The position numbers were made by a program, and so were the translations under genes. Positions 1 to 12,899 of a DNA stretch of 64,000 nt are shown one piece after another. The first letter of the stretch is position 1, and each line of letters begins with the position of its first letter. The DNA is from Epiperipatus broadwayi (lineage: Eukaryota > Onychophora > Udeonychophora > Euonychophora > Peripatidae): assembly GCA_028023455.1 (NCBI GenBank), contig JAQFVV010012575.1, forward strand, positions 2,040,517-2,104,516, in the 5' to 3' direction. Under the pieces are notes generated by a model. The model saw only the letters and a list, made by a program, of their open reading frames with translations. It was not told the DNA's origin and did no database searches.

Positions 1-2847
1 AAATATTCCTTAAACTAGAAATATTGATAAAATGAATATATATCTGTAATATATACATATACTATTAAATTAGACTTACCATTTACATATATATATATAC
101 GTGATTCCACATATATAGTACTTTAAGGTTGTTTAAATGGGTACTCTGAGAGGGTTTAAACCTGGCCTATAGAGATGTGTGGGGGTAAAATATGTGAAAC
201 AGGTGGGTGGATAAAACTGACTGTTTCAATAAATATAAAGATAATAGTAGATGGAGAATAAGCTGTGGGAGAATGTGGATTAATGACTAGAATTTTGATA
301 AACTAATTATAAAATAAGCAGGATTGTAGTATAATTCAGCCTTAATCCAACTTTTAATTTTCATTTATCTTTAAATATGAATATAAAATGTCCATCACCA
401 TTATCCAATACACATAACAAGTTTTTCAATGCACTCCATGAACTACAATAATTTATGCTCAATGCAGATCCTTTAATTTGTTTATTTGACAATTTGTGAT
501 GCTATTGTTTAATATATGTTGAAGTGAATTTTATTCCAAAGACTTTAACACCATATCTAATTGCATTTTCTATTGCAATTTTTTAGTTACCATTTTTTTT
601 CTAAGAATGCAATCAATACTACTCCAATTAAGAAATAAACATTATAGTATAAAGGTTGTCTGCTTTTCCCATGAAAGAAATATTGAAAAATGCTTTTTAG
701 AAAGCCATTAGTGTTCATTTGCTTTATATTTACAATCAAATAAAGATGTGATTTTATAATTGTAGATTTTATAATGTCACATCCAGAAAGCTTAATAATA
801 TACCAAATGATTTTACAATCATACTTTTATATTCTTATATCATATTCTTAAATGATTTTTTTAAAGTGATCCATTATGTCAATAGAATATCTCATTTATA
901 TGCAATAAATGGATTACAATAAAGCCATATACACAACTAATTTAACTGATATAGCAATATCACTATGACATAATATCTTATAATTTTAACTTATTAAATG
1001 CTGCAGCAACAATTTAGAGTCTGCACTGCAACTCAACATCTGAGTTCACTTTCTGTCTAACAGATTATCAAGGTATCTAACAATTTTACATACAAGTTAA
1101 GTACTAAACTACATGCTTTAAATTAGCACCAGAATGATTTGTTTTAAAAAAATCTCAGTCTAACATGAAATGATGTCCAAATCAATAAAATATTCCAAAA
1201 GACAGAACTGCTTGAGAGAGTTTTTATCTTATCCTTTTTTAAATTTAATGCCTATAAAAAAATACAATATCAAAAACAATAGCGCAATTAACTAATCAGC
1301 TTATAATATTAGTATTTAATTAAGTTTACTTGTCAAAAGAACTTGTGATGTAAAAATGAGTCAAATTATTCTCAGGAAAGTTATAGTACAAAAGCGTAGG
1401 CTGCTAAAAGTCTTGTGTGCCTGTTTAAATAATGTAGTGATATATGCAAAAACTATACTTCAAGAAGCACAAATAAAATGACTCTGTGTGTCAAAAGTAT
1501 TATCTCGCACTTTTGCTTTCAAAAGATCATCACTGATTATGAAAACAGTGATAGAAGTTTAGAAGAAATTATCTCAATTAAAATATCTGATGATTAAGTT
1601 AATAACTATTTATAAAGATTATTATTCATAAGTGAAAGGTGAAAATGTTCTATGTGAGACCCAATTTTATCTTCATGTGGAAGTCATCAATCATCAAGTT
1701 CACATGAATAAATCTTCATGAACTACACATGCATTATAATAAAAGAAGTAATTTATGATATTTCTTAACTTTTTAAATTTATAGTCAGCAGGAGTTAAAC
1801 TGATTAACTATACCAAAACCATCTCTTTAAGTTATCAATAATTAATAATTACCCATTGGTAAGTAAAAAAACATCTTCTTTGAGTCCTTAAAAAAATCAA
1901 ATAGGACAAATTCCTAACACCCACTTCTTTTTTCATCATGGAACAATATTTTTCTCATTTATTCAGGTGCCATCTATAGTTAGAACATCTTAGAATTTAT
2001 ATTTAGCTACGCCTTATCATATATTCTTTGTTATATTCTTAGAGTTCTATATGTAAAAAGAAAAAGAAATGTTATGCTGGTATGTGAAAAATTATACTCT
2101 TATGACACCTTATGCAATTTTCTAATTGTTTGTACGTTTGTGTGTGATGTAAAATGTATGAGTTTTTATACAAATTCATAAAATATTAAATAATATTGAA
2201 ACAATCTTTTTCTAAAAAAAAATTAAATGTATAAAATAACAAAAGTAAAAAAATAATTGAAAGGGTAATGCATGGGTGTTGTAAAGAGTTCGAGTACCGA
2301 TAGAGTTGGAGCCATAATCCATGGGAGATAATTAATTAATGCATTGAAGTGAACCTTCATTGGGAAGTGAAACAGCTGAAAATCAATATAAAATATTTGT
2401 ATACATTTTTGTTTTTGTTTTAAAAGTGTATTTTATTAAGAACAATTATATAGTTTATTTTACTGAAATAATAATTCTCAATTTTTAAAAAGAAAGTAAA
2501 AAAAAAATCTAAATGTAGAAAAGCTATTAGACTTAATTTGTTTTTAACTGGCTGTGGAATTTAATTTAAATTCCATTTATTAATTGAAATATCTTACATA
2601 CTTAAAACAATTTGAAGAATATAACTGGGTAGACTTAAGCAGCTTACAAAATATTTTTATAATGTTTGGAATCCTTTTTCTTTCTCAAGTCATAATCGGT
2701 TGTTGAGATTTTCGTCTGAGATTTTAAAAAAAAAATTCAGAAAAATTTTATAATTCATTGAAAGTAATGACAAATTAACGTCTATTTAGAAATATAATAT
2801 TAAAATGATAAATTAATAGACATTTTTCTAGATTATATACATAATAA
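1..2847. other. AT-rich stretch without a recognisable gene
   Basis: Simple-sequence-leaning AT-rich DNA with no open frame of convincing composition on either strand. A slightly GC-richer patch at about 120-240 contains a short self-complementary GGTTTAAACC, and another at 2270-2390 is unremarkable. I see no RNA gene, transposon end or exon signal here. Confidence 0.6.
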
Positions 2848-3045
2848 ATTAGAGAGGATTTAAACCCAGACTTATAAGCTCCCTTTAGTCATTAACTCCA
2901 TCTTATACAATCAATATGCATGACAACTTACATGCAAAAAAGTTTTTCATGCTGAACTAAAACTCATCAGTTGGATGTATAAGATGGAGTGGATGACCAA
3001 AGGAATCTTGAAAGTCTGAGTTCAAATCCCTTTTAATTACATCTA
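2848..3045. repeat. Foldback element, old relative of the hairpin retroposon family
   Basis: Two inverted arms (about 2850-2930 and 2971-3043) share complementary segments including ATAAGATGGAGT, GATGACCAAAGG and the tRNA B-box-like GAGTTCAAATCC at the outer edge. The inner segment carries the ACTCATCAGTTGG motif also found in the younger copies at 19.5 and 41.6 kb, which ties it to that family. A TA-rich run (3055-3070) follows. Arms are clearly diverged, so this is an ancient copy; no target duplication was seen. Confidence 0.6.
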
Positions 3046-6000
3046 GCTTAAAGTGTATATATATATATATTCTAACCATGCCCGCCGTCGACCTCGTACC
3101 TCTACTTACAAATAAATAAATTATTATATTTATCATCACCAGGTTCTAGCTTTAATAATTAAATATTAAATAAAAAAATGTTTTACTAGCTCAAATTTCT
3201 TAAAAATTAACTTAGGTTCTGTTTTAAAGTAAATTAACATAAAGATTTAATGTATTCATGAGACGAGAAGTGGAAATACGAGTTGGCAAGGTAGATCACA
3301 TTGAGCCAATATCCCACAGGATACCACCTCAATGGCATAAGAACACTATTCCCCCTTTATACTATTATTTCAAATAATAACTACATAGTATTCTTATGAC
3401 TTTCGCAACGTCTACTTACTAAGACCCATTTAATAACTATAATATTAATTCTGTTATCTTTAATAATAATAATCATCATCTAGCTCAATAAATTATAATC
3501 TCAGGTTCTTAATCTTTATTTATACTTCAACAAAATGCGGTAGCACACATGGTAAGGGATTTTATGCCATATCTACTACACTGCAATTAATAACAATAAT
3601 GATTACAATCTTGCAAATTTATTACCATAATAAATCAATCAATATCAATATCATCTTTTGTCTTTAAACAATAAAGTAAACTAAGAAGTGGTAGTGTTTA
3701 GATAATCTGATAAATAAAGTAAGTGGCAGTTAATAGCATATAATTTATCAAAATATTAGGATAGTGGATTTATGACCAATAACTTAATGCAATTTTATAA
3801 TTACATAATTATAACAACATCAATAATAATTAAGATTAAACATATTTTTAGTTATCTTTTGTGCAAAATATACTTCAGTGGTTGTGAAAACACTCTGTGA
3901 ATTTGTACCATGATGTAGTGAAAAACAATACCCAGACACAAGTTTTAATAAAACAAATTTAACAAGGTTTATTAACATCAAATAAATTTAAGTAAAAATA
4001 AAACAAATCTATTTACATCTTATTTACAACGGATATCCTTCTTCCTTCACATGACAAATGTTAATTCTACAATTTGTACTTCTTATATAATCCCATCATT
4101 ATACATTTTAAAAAATTATTTTAGTTATTTTCTTTAGGTTTATCACACTATTTATTTGAACTACTTATGGGTAACAACATTTTTTACCTTTTAAATATAC
4201 TAAATTTACAATATTCTAAATTATTTTTGTGGATCAATATTTTATAACGTCACACTTTATAATCAATATGGCTAAAAAAAGAAAATTTACATTTCTTGTT
4301 ACTTTAAACAAATTACACAACATATTATTAAATATTATGATTAACTTTAATGTTTTTCTCCCATCTCATATAAACTATAATGCTTTTGCATAAGCCATAC
4401 TCCTGTATAATATTATAATGTGTTTAAATATCACCCTGTTACAATTTCAAATATATGATAATAATTATCGAGTGTTATAGTATTTCTAAATATGCAACAC
4501 TTATCTCTTTAAAATATAATTAATAATAAAAAGAGCATGAAAATATATTTTAATATTTTGTATATTCTCATTTGATATACTTTTACAAAAAATTATAGTT
4601 TATTTCTAAATTAAAATGATTCTATAACTTCTTCCATTATTTAGACACTGTATCTTTCTTTCAATGGTTATAATCTATTCTTAGTTAACTCTTAACTATT
4701 CTTATTCCAAGTAAAATCCTAACATACGTTCTAAAATATCTATTGTTTTCCCTTCAATAAAACCTATCATATACGATGTAGTAGCATGAAATACAGATTA
4801 AGATAGTGAAAGATGTATAGGATATTGGGAAGAAAGATGGATAACTTGTTTTCAATGTACTTCAAGAATGCATGGAACAGTGTGAACAGGTTCGACATTT
4901 ATTGTCTATTAACCCTTAAGATAAGAAAGGAGGGCAGCTATATTCAGCTTTACCAAACATCAAGGCAACTCACACGAAATATAAAATAACACTGTCCAAG
5001 ACAACATGTGTATCAGTCGTAGGGCTACGTTAACTACACTGATATCACCTATAAACGAAAGTGGACAGCCATAGGGCTATGTTAACTTGCTGATCTCTCA
5101 CAACTACTTATTTCTTCCCTGTATCATCCTAGATTTTCATACACACTTGTTTCCAAACACCCTGTACTCCCAGCACTACTTAAATATCTCTCTAGATTTC
5201 ACTATATAAGCATCGATAAAATATGAACAACTTTTTAAAAAAAAAACAAACAAGATCGAATATGAAACATTTCTCTATCCCTTAAGAATAATTACTCCTT
5301 TATAAATGTATATTATCCTTTACATTTTTTTTTTTACTAAAATAATATTCAAATATCCCAATAGGAAAAATTAATAGAAAATGCAATATAATCATCGGTA
5401 TATTAAATTATTATTTATCAACAAATAAAAACTATCGATGCATATTTTCAAAAACTAACACACTCAAAATTTTAATGGTGTTTAAAGTTTACAATAATAA
5501 AATAATAAAACTTTGTACTACATTCATTCAATTTTCGCTGATCTAAATAAAAAAACATACATTATATCATCAATAATTATAAATGTTACCAAAAAAACAA
5601 TTTTATCTTCGATAGACTTTCAGTAGCTTCTTTCCTTCCTTCGAACAAAATACAATTACACACATACAATTTATTTAAAAAAACATCCAAACAAACATAT
5701 TTCATATAATATTATATATACCAAATAAGTATTTTGTTTCCCTATCTTTCAAACCTAGTTTATAATAATAAAAAAAATAATTCAAACCAAATAAATATTT
5801 TCTGAAACCTAATGTTTATAATAATAATAAAAAAAATTCAAACCATAATTAAATATTTTTCTGACAAATCTTGTTTTTCCCTAATCCTTCTCTTTTATCT
5901 GATTCTTCATTATGACTCTCAAAGTTTTAAAAAACTTTTATTTAATAAATTTTTTAGAACTTTAATTTTAGCTTAAGATATTAAAATATTTTTAGTTATT

Positions 6001-7345
6001 TCTCCCTTTTTTTTTGTTCTCAAAATTCCCTCCATTTCCCTTTTTAATTAGACTCAATATTTAAACTTGTTGTTTTTCCCGTATTTTCTTTTTCAAAATT
6101 TCCTTTGATTTATTTCATTTTCTTAATTTAGTACATATTTTTTTGACTTTACTTTTTTTTCTGAACTTCTTTTTATCTTAAAGAAACAATCCAATAATTT
6201 TAATTTTAGAATTATATTTGTCCATTTATTCTTATGGAATAACAATGATTTTTATATTTTATTCTCATTCTTGACTTTCCTCTTTTATTTATATACAACG
6301 TAAAAATTCCTTTGAACACTATATGGGACAAGAACAATATAAACATTTTAAATATAAACTTTAAAATGATTTAAAGAACTACCATATTTTTACTGAAAAT
6401 CCGACTGTACTTCTATAGAATATGGTCATGTTAGTGATACATAATTTATGAAAACTTTAAAAATATTTATTTTAAGACCTCTCTATGATTTTAAAATTGT
6501 GTAATTTGTCTAATGATATTATTAGAATTATATTGAAAAAATGACTAAATTGGAGAAAGAAATATAGAGTCAAATTTACCTCTTCACTCTCAATTTTCTC
6601 CTCTATATACATAATCATTCTATACTTTTACTCTTTTATATTTAAACTGATAAGTAACACTTAAACACTACTAATTTTTAAAACTATATTATATTTAAAT
6701 CATTTAACCTTTTAAAATAATTTCAAAACAATATTTAATAAAATACCTACTTTTTATTTTTAATAAATCTATCCTTCTACTATAATATTATTTAAATACT
6801 TTAAATATTGTATTAATTGAAACAGGCTTGTATAAAAATATTCCAGACAATACTAACTTTTTTTTCTTTTTTCTTTATTTATCACTTATATATATAAAAA
6901 TTTTATATAAAATTGAAGAAATAATTTAGAAAAATAGAAATAAATACAATTCTCAACATCATATATTTACTTTCAAATACATACACTAATTTTTATTATT
7001 TAATATAGTTTATAAATTTAAATACTATATAATATTAATTTATTCTAAGTTTTAAAGTTATTAAAATTGACTTATTAAATACATTTTTATTACTGATAGC
7101 TGTGTTATTTTAATATGGCCGCTTTTACAACCATATGAGCAATCTTTACTCTTTATTTAACTAATTTTTAATGAGTTTACGTATCAGGTATTTGCTTTAG
7201 CTTTAAATTGCACTTTACAGACTCTATAAATTTAATATATTCAATACATCAATAAATATATTCTCAAATTTAAAATTTTTTTAGTAATTGACCATTATAA
7301 CTATTTCTTGACCTATAGAAAAGGGTACAATATATACTATACATG
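3046..7345. other. AT-rich stretch without a recognisable gene
   Basis: Long AT-rich interval. The only patch of moderate GC is about 4850-5200; inside it a short segment with core TAGGGCTAYGTTAACT occurs twice (about 5020 and 5070), a small direct duplication. A minus-strand reading of 3930-4000 contains AATAAA-type signals, but nothing else supports an LTR. Pyrimidine-rich runs dominate 5850-6250. No gene is supported. Confidence 0.5.
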
Positions 7346-7506
7346 TTATATATAGAGCTCTTAAAACAAACTCTTAACAAGCTTTGTAGAATATCCCATC
7401 CTCAGACTGGTTTCTACTACCGAGGATGCCAGTAGCAGAAACTGGTCTGAAGTTGGCGGTATTCTACAAGCTTATTAAGAGTTTGTTTTGCGAGCTCTAT
7501 ATATAA
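7346..7506. repeat. Foldback element with about 73 bp arms (family B)
   Basis: Left arm about 7346-7418 and right arm about 7434-7506 are inverted copies: outer TATATAGAGCTC, then AAACAAACTCTTAA, AAGCTT, GTAGAATA and AGACTGGTTTCT are matched in reverse complement. The loop is only about 15 bp, so the single strand would form a long hairpin. The following segment (7520-7560, ending near TTAAGTCATGTGAC) recurs inside the related element at 21.5-22.0 kb. Non-coding. Confidence 0.8.
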
Positions 7507-8236
7507 CATTTGTAAACACAAGCTTATTAAATTAAGTCATGTGACATCTGACTTGATATTTTTTTTGTAATATACTATACATGTATTTAAATAAGACATA
7601 ATAAACTAACTGAATGTAATTGTTTAAAATTTAGTATATCAATACTAATTATGTAAATAATATTAAGCTATAATCTCTAGATATTTCTTCTCAATGTTTT
7701 TCATATTTTTATCATTAGGATTATTGTTTGCCATGATTTTTGTTTTTTTTTATTAAGGAAATATTTATTGGAATACAGATTCTATAGATTACATTAGATT
7801 ACAGCTCTAGTCATTTACATTCATTTTAGTCTTTGTTTACATTGATTGAATTCACTTGAATTTGCATCTCTCTTTTATCTTGAGTAGATTTATGTTACAT
7901 CTTGGTCTTTGGTTACACCGCGTCAAATCAAGCAGCCATTTTTCATTTGGCGGTAGGTTTTATCTGTTTTGTGTTATCTTTGTTCTTTCCCCTTTTCATC
8001 ATTCTTCCTGTCATCACTTTTTCCATCTTCATACCTTCTTTTTTGTCTCTTCTAGTTTCAGTTGACAAATCATTTTATAACTTAGATGTCAGTTTTAGAG
8101 GTTTGATTGTCGGCTCATCCAGAGTGATCTGTTCCCATGTGTCTGCCTACAGTCTGTAAGATGTTACAAGATAGTCTCTGGTTTTCAGACCACAAAGGTG
8201 TTTCTTGAAGACTTGCCATGGGTTTGCTGAGTTGTC

Positions 8237-8587
8237 TCAAAAAACACCATGACACCTGGTCAGCCACTTTGCAAAGAGAATAATGATTGCCATTTGGATT
8301 ATAGCAAATTCTCCAGTTCTCAGTGCCTCACTGATGTCCAGTGTCTGAGAGCATCCTGACTTAATACTAGATATTAATCTCATCTTCATGTCTCTGAGTT
8401 TTGAGCAATGGGAGATAAGATGATCAATATCCTCCTCCTCCTGGTTGCATAATGGGCAGATGGGAGAAATGCTCTTAAATCCCCTATGATCTACCAAGAA
8501 TTGATTTGTCAGAAGAGCATCCAGACTGAATTTGATAAAATTTACTAGCCTGATGTCCAACAACCAGTATTTGGACTTTTTTATCAA
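8237..8587 (-). pseudogene. C-terminal CCHC zinc-binding tail of the LINE
   Basis: A 116-codon piece immediately downstream of the RT but in another frame. It contains CPLCNQEEEDIDHLISHC: Cys44, Cys47, His56, Cys61 (CX2CX8HX4C), the CCHC arrangement found at the C-terminus of L1/R2-type LINE proteins and thought to bind nucleic acid. Near the end it reads EFAIIQMAIIILFAKWLTRC, which has a recognisable counterpart in the separate fragment at 30661-30918 (+). A frameshift at about 8590-8605 separates it from the RT. Confidence 0.8.
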
Positions 8588-8604
8588 TGATTTTAAGGTT
8601 GATT

Positions 8605-9867
8605 CTAGCCTGCCTGGGTTACTCTGCTGACTGGGATAAATAATTTATAAGCATCCCAGTACCTAATCTTTCTATCAAAAAGATCTTCTTTGGCAGATAT
8701 GAGCCCTGCCATGTGATCCTCCATTTCTGCTAACCACCTGTTCTTGTTAGGTGGCAGGGTGTCAGTGGGTTCAACTGAAGGGGAATGTTGGCTTCTACCT
8801 TCTAGATCTTTAGATACCCTCAGAATAGCTATCATCCTCTGCATAAATAGCACCTGAATGTCATGTAGACCAAGACCATTTAAGTCCTTGGGTTTTCTCA
8901 TTCTATTGAGGCCTATACAAACAATTCTACCAGGTGATGATTTCCATAACACTTTTGTACACTGTGACCCTATTTTATTTTGGAAGGTCTTGGTCGGCCT
9001 GATAAATGGTAGATAATATGCAATTCTAGGGAAGACCAGCATATTCAACAGTGTCACCTTGCCTGGAAGTGACAGGGAGATCGAGGATAAGGTGCCAGCC
9101 ACCTTGCTGGTCCTTTCTAGTAACATGGATTCTATCTGACATCTCATTGCTGACCGTGACATCACCACTGGCAGCCCCAGAAAATTTTGGGGTGTGCCTG
9201 TGAAGTTAGATGTAATGGTTTTGCCACTGCAGGCCTTCCAGATTGCTGTTTTTGCTGGATTCACTTTCAGGTGGTACTTGATGGCACACTGTTCTAGAAG
9301 CAAGTGTAGCTGGGGAAGATGCTTCACAGATGGGAGGATGATGGTTACATCATCTACATATGATATATGGTGAATCACCTCCCCCAGTGCTGGGACAAAT
9401 ACTCCAGGCAGCCTTTTCTCCACATCTTTTAAGAAGGGGTCAATATATGTTATGAAACACAGGGTGCTTAGCAGTGACCCCTGTGGTATGGAGATGTGTG
9501 CCTGGAATCCAGGGGCAAGAGAGCCATCTAAAGATACATACATATTCCTGTTGAGGAGCAAATTAGTGATGATGTTAATGTAGACCAATGGGACTCCATA
9601 GCGCCTGAAGACTGTGAAGAGTTGAGCTGGCACTATGGAGTCAAAGGCCACTGCAAAGTCCAACTGGACAACCACTGCTAATGATTTTCTTCTTTCCCTG
9701 ATGTAATTGAGTGTTTCCATGAATTTGTGAACAGCATCTCCAGTGGAATGACCTTTGCAGGCAAATTGATGCCTGGAAATTTTTTCAAGCAGCTGCTGCT
9801 GAATCTTGTCTTTTATTATTGATTTGACAGCTTTAATCAAGAGTGGTGTCATAGAGATTGGATGCAA
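8605..9867 (-). pseudogene. LINE reverse transcriptase domain
   Basis: An open frame of 420 codons. RT hallmarks in order: LHPISMTPLLIKA (motif near block 1), QLDFAVAFDS with catalytic Asp at residue 70 and the conserved FDS at 75-77, SIPQGSLLSTLCF (residues 126-138, the PQG block), and HISYVDDVTI with the YVDD active site at 170-173. The thumb-side text SLPGKVTLLNMLVFPRIAYY resembles the L1/Tx1-type region following the catalytic core. The catalytic triad is intact, but the domain is cut off from the endonuclease and the C-terminus by frame changes. The usual block RPIS is partly altered and the first part lies in another frame. Role: target-primed reverse transcription of the element's RNA. 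Confidence 0.9.
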
Positions 9868-9967
9868 GTTTGCAAAATCAGGCAGGTTTGATTGTTTTTG
9901 AGGAAGGGCACAAGGGCAATTGGATATAGGTCAGGGATGGGCTGGTACTTCCCTGCCAGAACACCAA

Positions 9968-10699
9968 TTAGCCCCTGTACCACAGGTGCAGTGAACCTGC
10001 ATAGGTGGACCAAGACAAACCTTGGGATCCTATGTGGGCCAGGATATGTTTTTCAGGGTAATCCAGCAGCTTCTGCATGATGAGATCTTGTGAAATTCCA
10101 TGATCACCCACCTCTTCTTCTTCCCACCAGAAGTCTCCTATGCTGAATGGCTCACATTGTAGCTTATCCTTAAAATGCATGTAAATTTTGTGTAACATTG
10201 CTTCTCCTGTGTAGCTATATTTCTTTATCATGTTCATGGAGGGCATGGGTCTTTTCCTGGCACCAATTGCCCACCGGAGATAACTTCATGTCCAGTTGTG
10301 CTGTGCTGCCAGATATACTTTGGCCCTCTTTACAGCTATGTATTGTGCCAGCACCCTCTGTCTTTCTCTATATTCACCTTTTAGACTCATGATCTCCCTG
10401 ACACTAGTTCCCATGGCTGAGAGCTGAGAAACCTGGTTGCCTATTGTGTCCAATTCCTTGAGTAGCCTGATTGGACCTTTGGTGTGCACAGTAAAGGTGT
10501 TGATTAGACCACTCAGCACACCCACAAAGACCGACCAGGCATGGACTGGTGGTAGTGACAGAAGGCCTATTTTATGAAACAGAATATAGGCCACAGAGAA
10601 AATCCACCCAGGTATGTTGGCTTTGTTTAGCATTCTGATGGTTCTAGACTGTTGAAGTGTAGTTAAAGGCACCTGGTCTAGGTTGAGAGATATCAACAT
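9968..10699 (-). pseudogene. Linker region of the LINE polyprotein (two fragments in one frame)
   Basis: Two open pieces, 10699-10286 and 10246-9968, lie in the same frame and are separated by stop codon(s) within 40 bp, between the endonuclease and the RT. The first contains basic/hydrophobic text such as EYRERQRVLAQYIAVKRAKV, typical of the helical spacer between EN and RT in LINE polyproteins; the second has acidic WWEEEEVGDHG. No separate catalytic motif is visible. The assignment rests on position and strand rather than on a specific domain match. Confidence 0.6.
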
Positions 10700-10823
10700 G
10701 GCAAGTGATCAGAATATAGTACCAATTGGAATGAAGCATGTAGGATATGATGAAGTTCTGAACTATAGAACATCAAATCTATAAGTGAGAGATATTGCTG
10801 AGTGTAGAAGGAATAGGAGTTTT

Positions 10824-11331
10824 CTAGGAAGCATTCTCCCCACTCAGCAGCACATGATTGATCCAGTGCAAGAATTTAAGTGTGAATTTACTGTAGGCCA
10901 TGTTGAAATCACCAAACAATATGATTGGTGACACTGTTGATGCCACAATGGAATTGATTTTGTTAATTAATGATATTGCTGATTTGGCGCCTCTTCTCAA
11001 GCAAACATGGGCTAGGATCAGGGTGAATTTCCCGATTGTTATTTCTGTGACAATTAGTTCATTATCCATGAGGGGTGTTCTGGTACTGTTTAGTTTGTTT
11101 TTTATTGATTAGAATTGCTACACCCAACTGGGCGATGTCTCCAGGTAATTATTGAAAGACTCCAAATTGGCTGAGGGTGTCATTGATCTTGTTGTTAGAG
11201 TTCCAATGCAGCTTTGTCTCACCTAGGCACAGTATGTCCAGGCGAGACTGATCTAGCCATCTTTTAAGAGCAAATAGCCTTGCTAAGGAATTTAAACCCA
11301 TGATGTTTACACCTCCAATGGTCAATGACAT
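10824..11331 (-). pseudogene. AP-like endonuclease domain of the LINE (two fragments)
   Basis: Target-nicking endonuclease of the minus-strand LINE, broken into two open pieces. The N-terminal piece (11331-11149) starts MSLTIGGVNIMGLNS, the usual 'N-G' start of the exonuclease-endonuclease-phosphatase fold, and reads LDILCLGETKLHW, which contains the catalytic Glu motif. The second piece (11069-10824, different frame) carries ILFGDFNMAYS, the GDFN motif. The last catalytic block (SDH-type) is not visible, and the region between 10824 and 10700 is unreadable. Family function: nicks chromosomal DNA to prime reverse transcription. Non-functional here because of the frameshift and missing end. 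Confidence 0.75.
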
Positions 11332-11510
11332 TTATAATGATCACATGGCAGAGGCTAACATGTTAATCGAGAAGGAGGTCATCCAGTGTGACAGTGTGCT
11401 CACTGGAACCTGTAGAGTTCTCTCATTTAAGCTGAAGATCTGGATGTGACATTGTGCCTAGTTGGTGCTCGACTGCCAGATTTTTTAAAGTGTCTGTCAC
11501 TATTGCTTTC

Positions 11511-12043
11511 ATTAATCTATAATTAACTAAAATACTACTTAAAAAAAAACACTTTTTTTCTTATACCTTAAATAATAATTAGACCACAATGTTCACTTTA
11601 TCTCCGAAGAACAAAATTCTTACATTTTTATACTCTTTCATGTACAGATAATCCACTTTATCTCATACAGAAGAGTATATTCCAGCATTTTTATTTTCAG
11701 TTTTCTTACTTGTCCATACATCTACTTTTATAATATTTTTTAATTCTAATGGCTATAGATAGTAGTTTCTTACAGTCATTTCTAATTCTTATGGATTTAA
11801 ATAGATCATAATTGGATTGCATACAACGATTCACTGATCCATATCTTGATTAAGTAATTTATTATTTGCTTTTAGCTTAATTTATTATTTGCTTTTAGCT
11901 TCCTCAACAGTACACTTAAACCAAGTAGCACAACAAAAAATGTAAGTCATTTTCAAAAATAATTATATATTTTAAATCAATAATTTTTATTAGTCATTCA
12001 TTAATTAAAAATTATCCAACTAATGCATAAAATTTATGTAGGG
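11511..12043. other. AT-rich stretch without a recognisable gene
   Basis: Between the LINE and the next palindrome. It contains a short direct duplication around 11870-11900 (TTTATTATTTGCTTTTAGCTT twice, partly overlapping). No gene or RNA seen. Confidence 0.5.
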
Positions 12044-12243
12044 TAATTTTTACTACACCACTCTCATACAAAGTAGGGACTGGATTCTATCCATTTTTAA
12101 TAGCTTGCAGAGGGGTGTAATGGAGAGCCTACATTTTTTTTACATGTCTTTGGTCATATGTTATGATTACACTCCTCCACAAGACATTAAAAGCAGATAG
12201 AAACTGGTCCCAACCTTGCCTAATAGTGATGTAGTGAAAATTA
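12044..12243. repeat. Imperfect foldback element with about 78 bp arms
   Basis: Left arm about 12044-12121 (starting TTTTTACTACACCACT) and right arm about 12167-12243 (ending GATGTAGTGAAAATTA) are diverged inverted copies; shared blocks include GACTGG.TTCTATC, TTTTTAAT and GGGTGTAAT. Loop about 45 bp. No coding content. Probably an old MITE-like element. Confidence 0.7.
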
Positions 12244-12543
12244 TACTGCAGAAATATTGCTCTTTAAATCTATATTCTGTTGATTGATAATTTCTTCAAT
12301 GTTATTCCAGATGCTAACCAGAATGGAATTATCTATTCTTTTTGTTCGCTCTGGTGTTGTTACAGACTGATATTAATTTAGTAGCCATCACTCATTTAGT
12401 CTGTATTTATCAGGATCGTAGCTTATTTATAAAAATTTATGAATATATACTTTATTTTTATTATTGTTGATAAATGGCTCTGAAAAATCATTATTATATA
12501 AAGCAATGTAGCTTTCTCATGATTTGTTTGGTAAAGAAAAAAA

Positions 12544-12628
12544 GTCAAGCATTGGTGGCCTAGTGGTTAGCATAGCTGCCTTCCAAGCAGCTGGCCTGGG
12601 TTCGCTTCCCGGTCAACGCTTTGACATA
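12544..12628 (+). mobile_element. Short SINE derived from tRNA-Gly(UCC), subfamily 1
   Basis: The body is a complete tRNA cloverleaf: A box TGGCCTAGTGG, anticodon stem-loop GCTGC-CTTCCAA-GCAGC with anticodon TCC, and B box GGGTTCGCTTCCC, closed by an acceptor-like stem GCATTGG/TCAACGC. Apart from a few changes (B-box GGTTCGC instead of GGTTCGA; GCATTGG for GCGTTGG) it matches animal tRNA-Gly(UCC). Outside the acceptor it extends into GTCAA at the left and TTTGACATATATA at the right, as in the other five copies, so it is a family member rather than a tRNA gene. Likely RNA polymerase III-transcribed by origin. Confidence 0.85.
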
Positions 12629-12899
12629 TATATATAAAGGCAAGTTTTATTTGAATTTGAAAGTTTTGTTTTTGTCTAGGAAATGTATTTTTGCTTATTT
12701 CAATTATATTTTTTATTAATAAAATATACATAAAGTTATTTGCAACAAGTTATAGGAGGTATATAGGGAATAAAGATCCAAGGTTTTGCCTTGAGTACAG
12801 GATGGGAGTGTCATATTCTATTATAAAAATTTATGACAGTTTGTAGAAACAATGAGTCCTTTATTCAATGCTACATAATTCTGAAAAATAGATGCTGAT

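Larger units (their letters stand above)
7741..11510 (-). mobile_element. Degenerate non-LTR retrotransposon (LINE, L1/R2-like by its C-terminus)
   Basis: A decayed LINE on the minus strand. In coding order it has an AP-type endonuclease (11331-10824), a linker (10699-9968), a reverse transcriptase (9867-8605) and a C-terminal CCHC motif (8587-8237), followed by a 3' region ending in an A-rich tract (complement of about 7742-7752). Coding pieces fall in three frames, so several frameshifts and stops separate them. GC is visibly higher (about 40-45%) than the surroundings from about 7.85 to 11.5 kb, which I use to place the 5' edge. No target duplication was found, as expected for an old copy. 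RT and C-terminal features suggest the L1/Tx1/R2 side of the LINE tree; the clade assignment is an inference. Confidence 0.85.

Noticed and set aside
3930-5240. LTR retrotransposon on the minus strand (AATAAA-type signals at about 3945-3975, TATATAG at about 5200)
   Set aside because: No second LTR, primer-binding site, polypurine tract or gag/pol text is visible.
7856-8159. Plus-strand open frames in the LINE 3' region
   Set aside because: They lie antisense in the 3' part of the minus-strand LINE and show no protein motif.
9892-10392. Plus-strand open frames over the LINE linker and RT
   Set aside because: Antisense shadows of the LINE coding region.
12544-12628. Functional tRNA-Gly gene
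   Set aside because: The B box has C in place of the invariant A, and the same leader and trailer surround five other diverged copies, two with target duplications; it is a SINE.
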